Assembly (NCBI GenBank): GCA_913043035.1
Contig: CAJWMM010000038.1
Coordinates: 1 to 6,096, forward strand
DNA: 6,096 nucleotides
Direction of reading: 5' to 3'
From: an uncultured Gammaproteobacteria bacterium
GTDB taxonomy: Bacteria > Pseudomonadota > Gammaproteobacteria > GCA-002705445 > GCA-002716945
Positions 5,938 through 6,096 of the stretch are shown piece after piece; within the stretch, counting starts at the first letter, position 1; each line of letters starts with the position of its first letter. A program made the position numbers and the translations under genes. The notes under the pieces were generated by a model. It was not told the origin of the DNA. It saw nothing but the letters and a program-made list of their open reading frames with translations, and did no database searches.

Positions 5938-5966
5938 ATTATATACTAAATTCCTCATTCCTTGTA
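5938..5966 (-). promoter_or_regulatory. candidate proteorhodopsin promoter
   Basis: On the minus strand an exact TATAAT occurs at 5943-5938, which would start transcription near 5931 and give a leader of about 50 nt. The matching -35 position (5966-5961, TACAAG) is poor, so either an activator is needed or the true promoter lies further upstream. The palindrome copy at 5979-5993 lies about 40 bp upstream of this -10, a position more typical of activation than of direct repression. Confidence 0.35.
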
Positions 5967-5978
5967 TATAAATAAGAG

Positions 5979-5993
5979 CTATAACCATTCTAA
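5979..5993 (-). promoter_or_regulatory. imperfect copy of the 7-1-7 palindrome upstream of proteorhodopsin
   Basis: Read on the minus strand, TTAGAATGGTTATAG matches the perfect palindrome at 223-237 (TTAGAAT-N-ATTCTAA) at 11 of 14 non-central positions; one half-site is intact and the other is degenerate. It lies about 100 bp upstream of the opsin ATG. Alone it would not be convincing; its weight comes from the two related sites. Confidence 0.35.
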
Positions 5994-6077
5994 CCTTACA
6001 AAAAAAGATGTAGTATTGCAATAATTTTATGGTCATATGAACCAATTTAAAATGCTTACATTTGAAACACAAAAATA

Positions 6078-6092
6078 CTAGAATGGTTCTAA
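6078..6092. promoter_or_regulatory. second imperfect copy of the 7-1-7 palindrome
   Basis: CTAGAATGGTTCTAA matches TTAGAAT-N-ATTCTAA at 12 of 14 non-central positions, and with two flanking bases (AT) it matches 223-239 at 15 of 17. It lies at the right edge of the window, about 200 bp from the opsin start and 99 bp centre to centre from the copy at 5979-5993. It may belong to the opsin promoter region or to a divergent gene beyond the edge. Confidence 0.42.
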
Positions 6093-6096
6093 ATAT

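Larger units (their letters stand above)
5882..6096. other. non-coding region upstream of proteorhodopsin
   Basis: These 215 bp are strongly AT-rich and contain no credible reading frame on either strand. They hold the opsin Shine-Dalgarno, a consensus -10, and two palindrome copies. A run of seven A at 6000-6006 lies between the two copies. No gene begins on the plus strand before the window ends. Confidence 0.7.

Noticed and set aside
1..6096. tRNA or rRNA genes, CRISPR array, insertion sequence or phage attachment site
   Set aside because: Apart from the short sites listed, the window is filled by coding sequence. I saw no regularly spaced repeats, transposase motifs, terminal inverted repeats or RNA gene signatures.

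Overview
This window is a compact, AT-rich piece of chromosome that looks like a free-living marine bacterium. It carries a complete proteorhodopsin photosystem cassette on the minus strand, in the order proteorhodopsin, crtI, crtB, crtY, blh. The low GC, tight gene packing and a SAR86-type proteorhodopsin suggest an uncultured marine gammaproteobacterium. Marine alphaproteobacteria cannot be excluded, because these cassettes move between lineages. The clade is inference; the gene identities are not.

Layout from left to right: (1) the 3' end of a small DUF2805/TIGR03643-type gene on the plus strand; (2) a 64-bp intergenic region with a good sigma70-like promoter whose -10 lies inside a perfect 7-1-7 palindrome; (3) a Prx5-type peroxiredoxin on the plus strand; (4) blh, crtY, crtB and crtI, read right to left with every junction overlapping; (5) a strong intrinsic terminator between proteorhodopsin and crtI; (6) the proteorhodopsin gene with a good Shine-Dalgarno; (7) about 215 bp of upstream DNA with a consensus -10 and two further, imperfect copies of the palindrome seen before the peroxiredoxin. 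The peroxiredoxin and blh converge with no base between their stop codons.

How the genes work together: CrtB joins two geranylgeranyl-PP to phytoene, CrtI desaturates it to lycopene, CrtY cyclises lycopene to beta-carotene, and Blh cleaves beta-carotene to retinal. Retinal then binds Lys233 of the proteorhodopsin to give a light-driven proton pump. Gln at the spectral tuning position predicts a blue-absorbing form. No GGPP synthase (crtE) is in the window, so the precursor must come from elsewhere. The terminator after the opsin gene, together with weak ribosome binding sites for the crt genes, fits abundant opsin and little biosynthetic enzyme.

The functional system itself is known. The parts most worth a second look are regulatory: the Fur-superfamily-like palindrome shared by the peroxiredoxin promoter and the opsin upstream region, and the opsin-crtI terminator. 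An unusually short CrtB is also notable.
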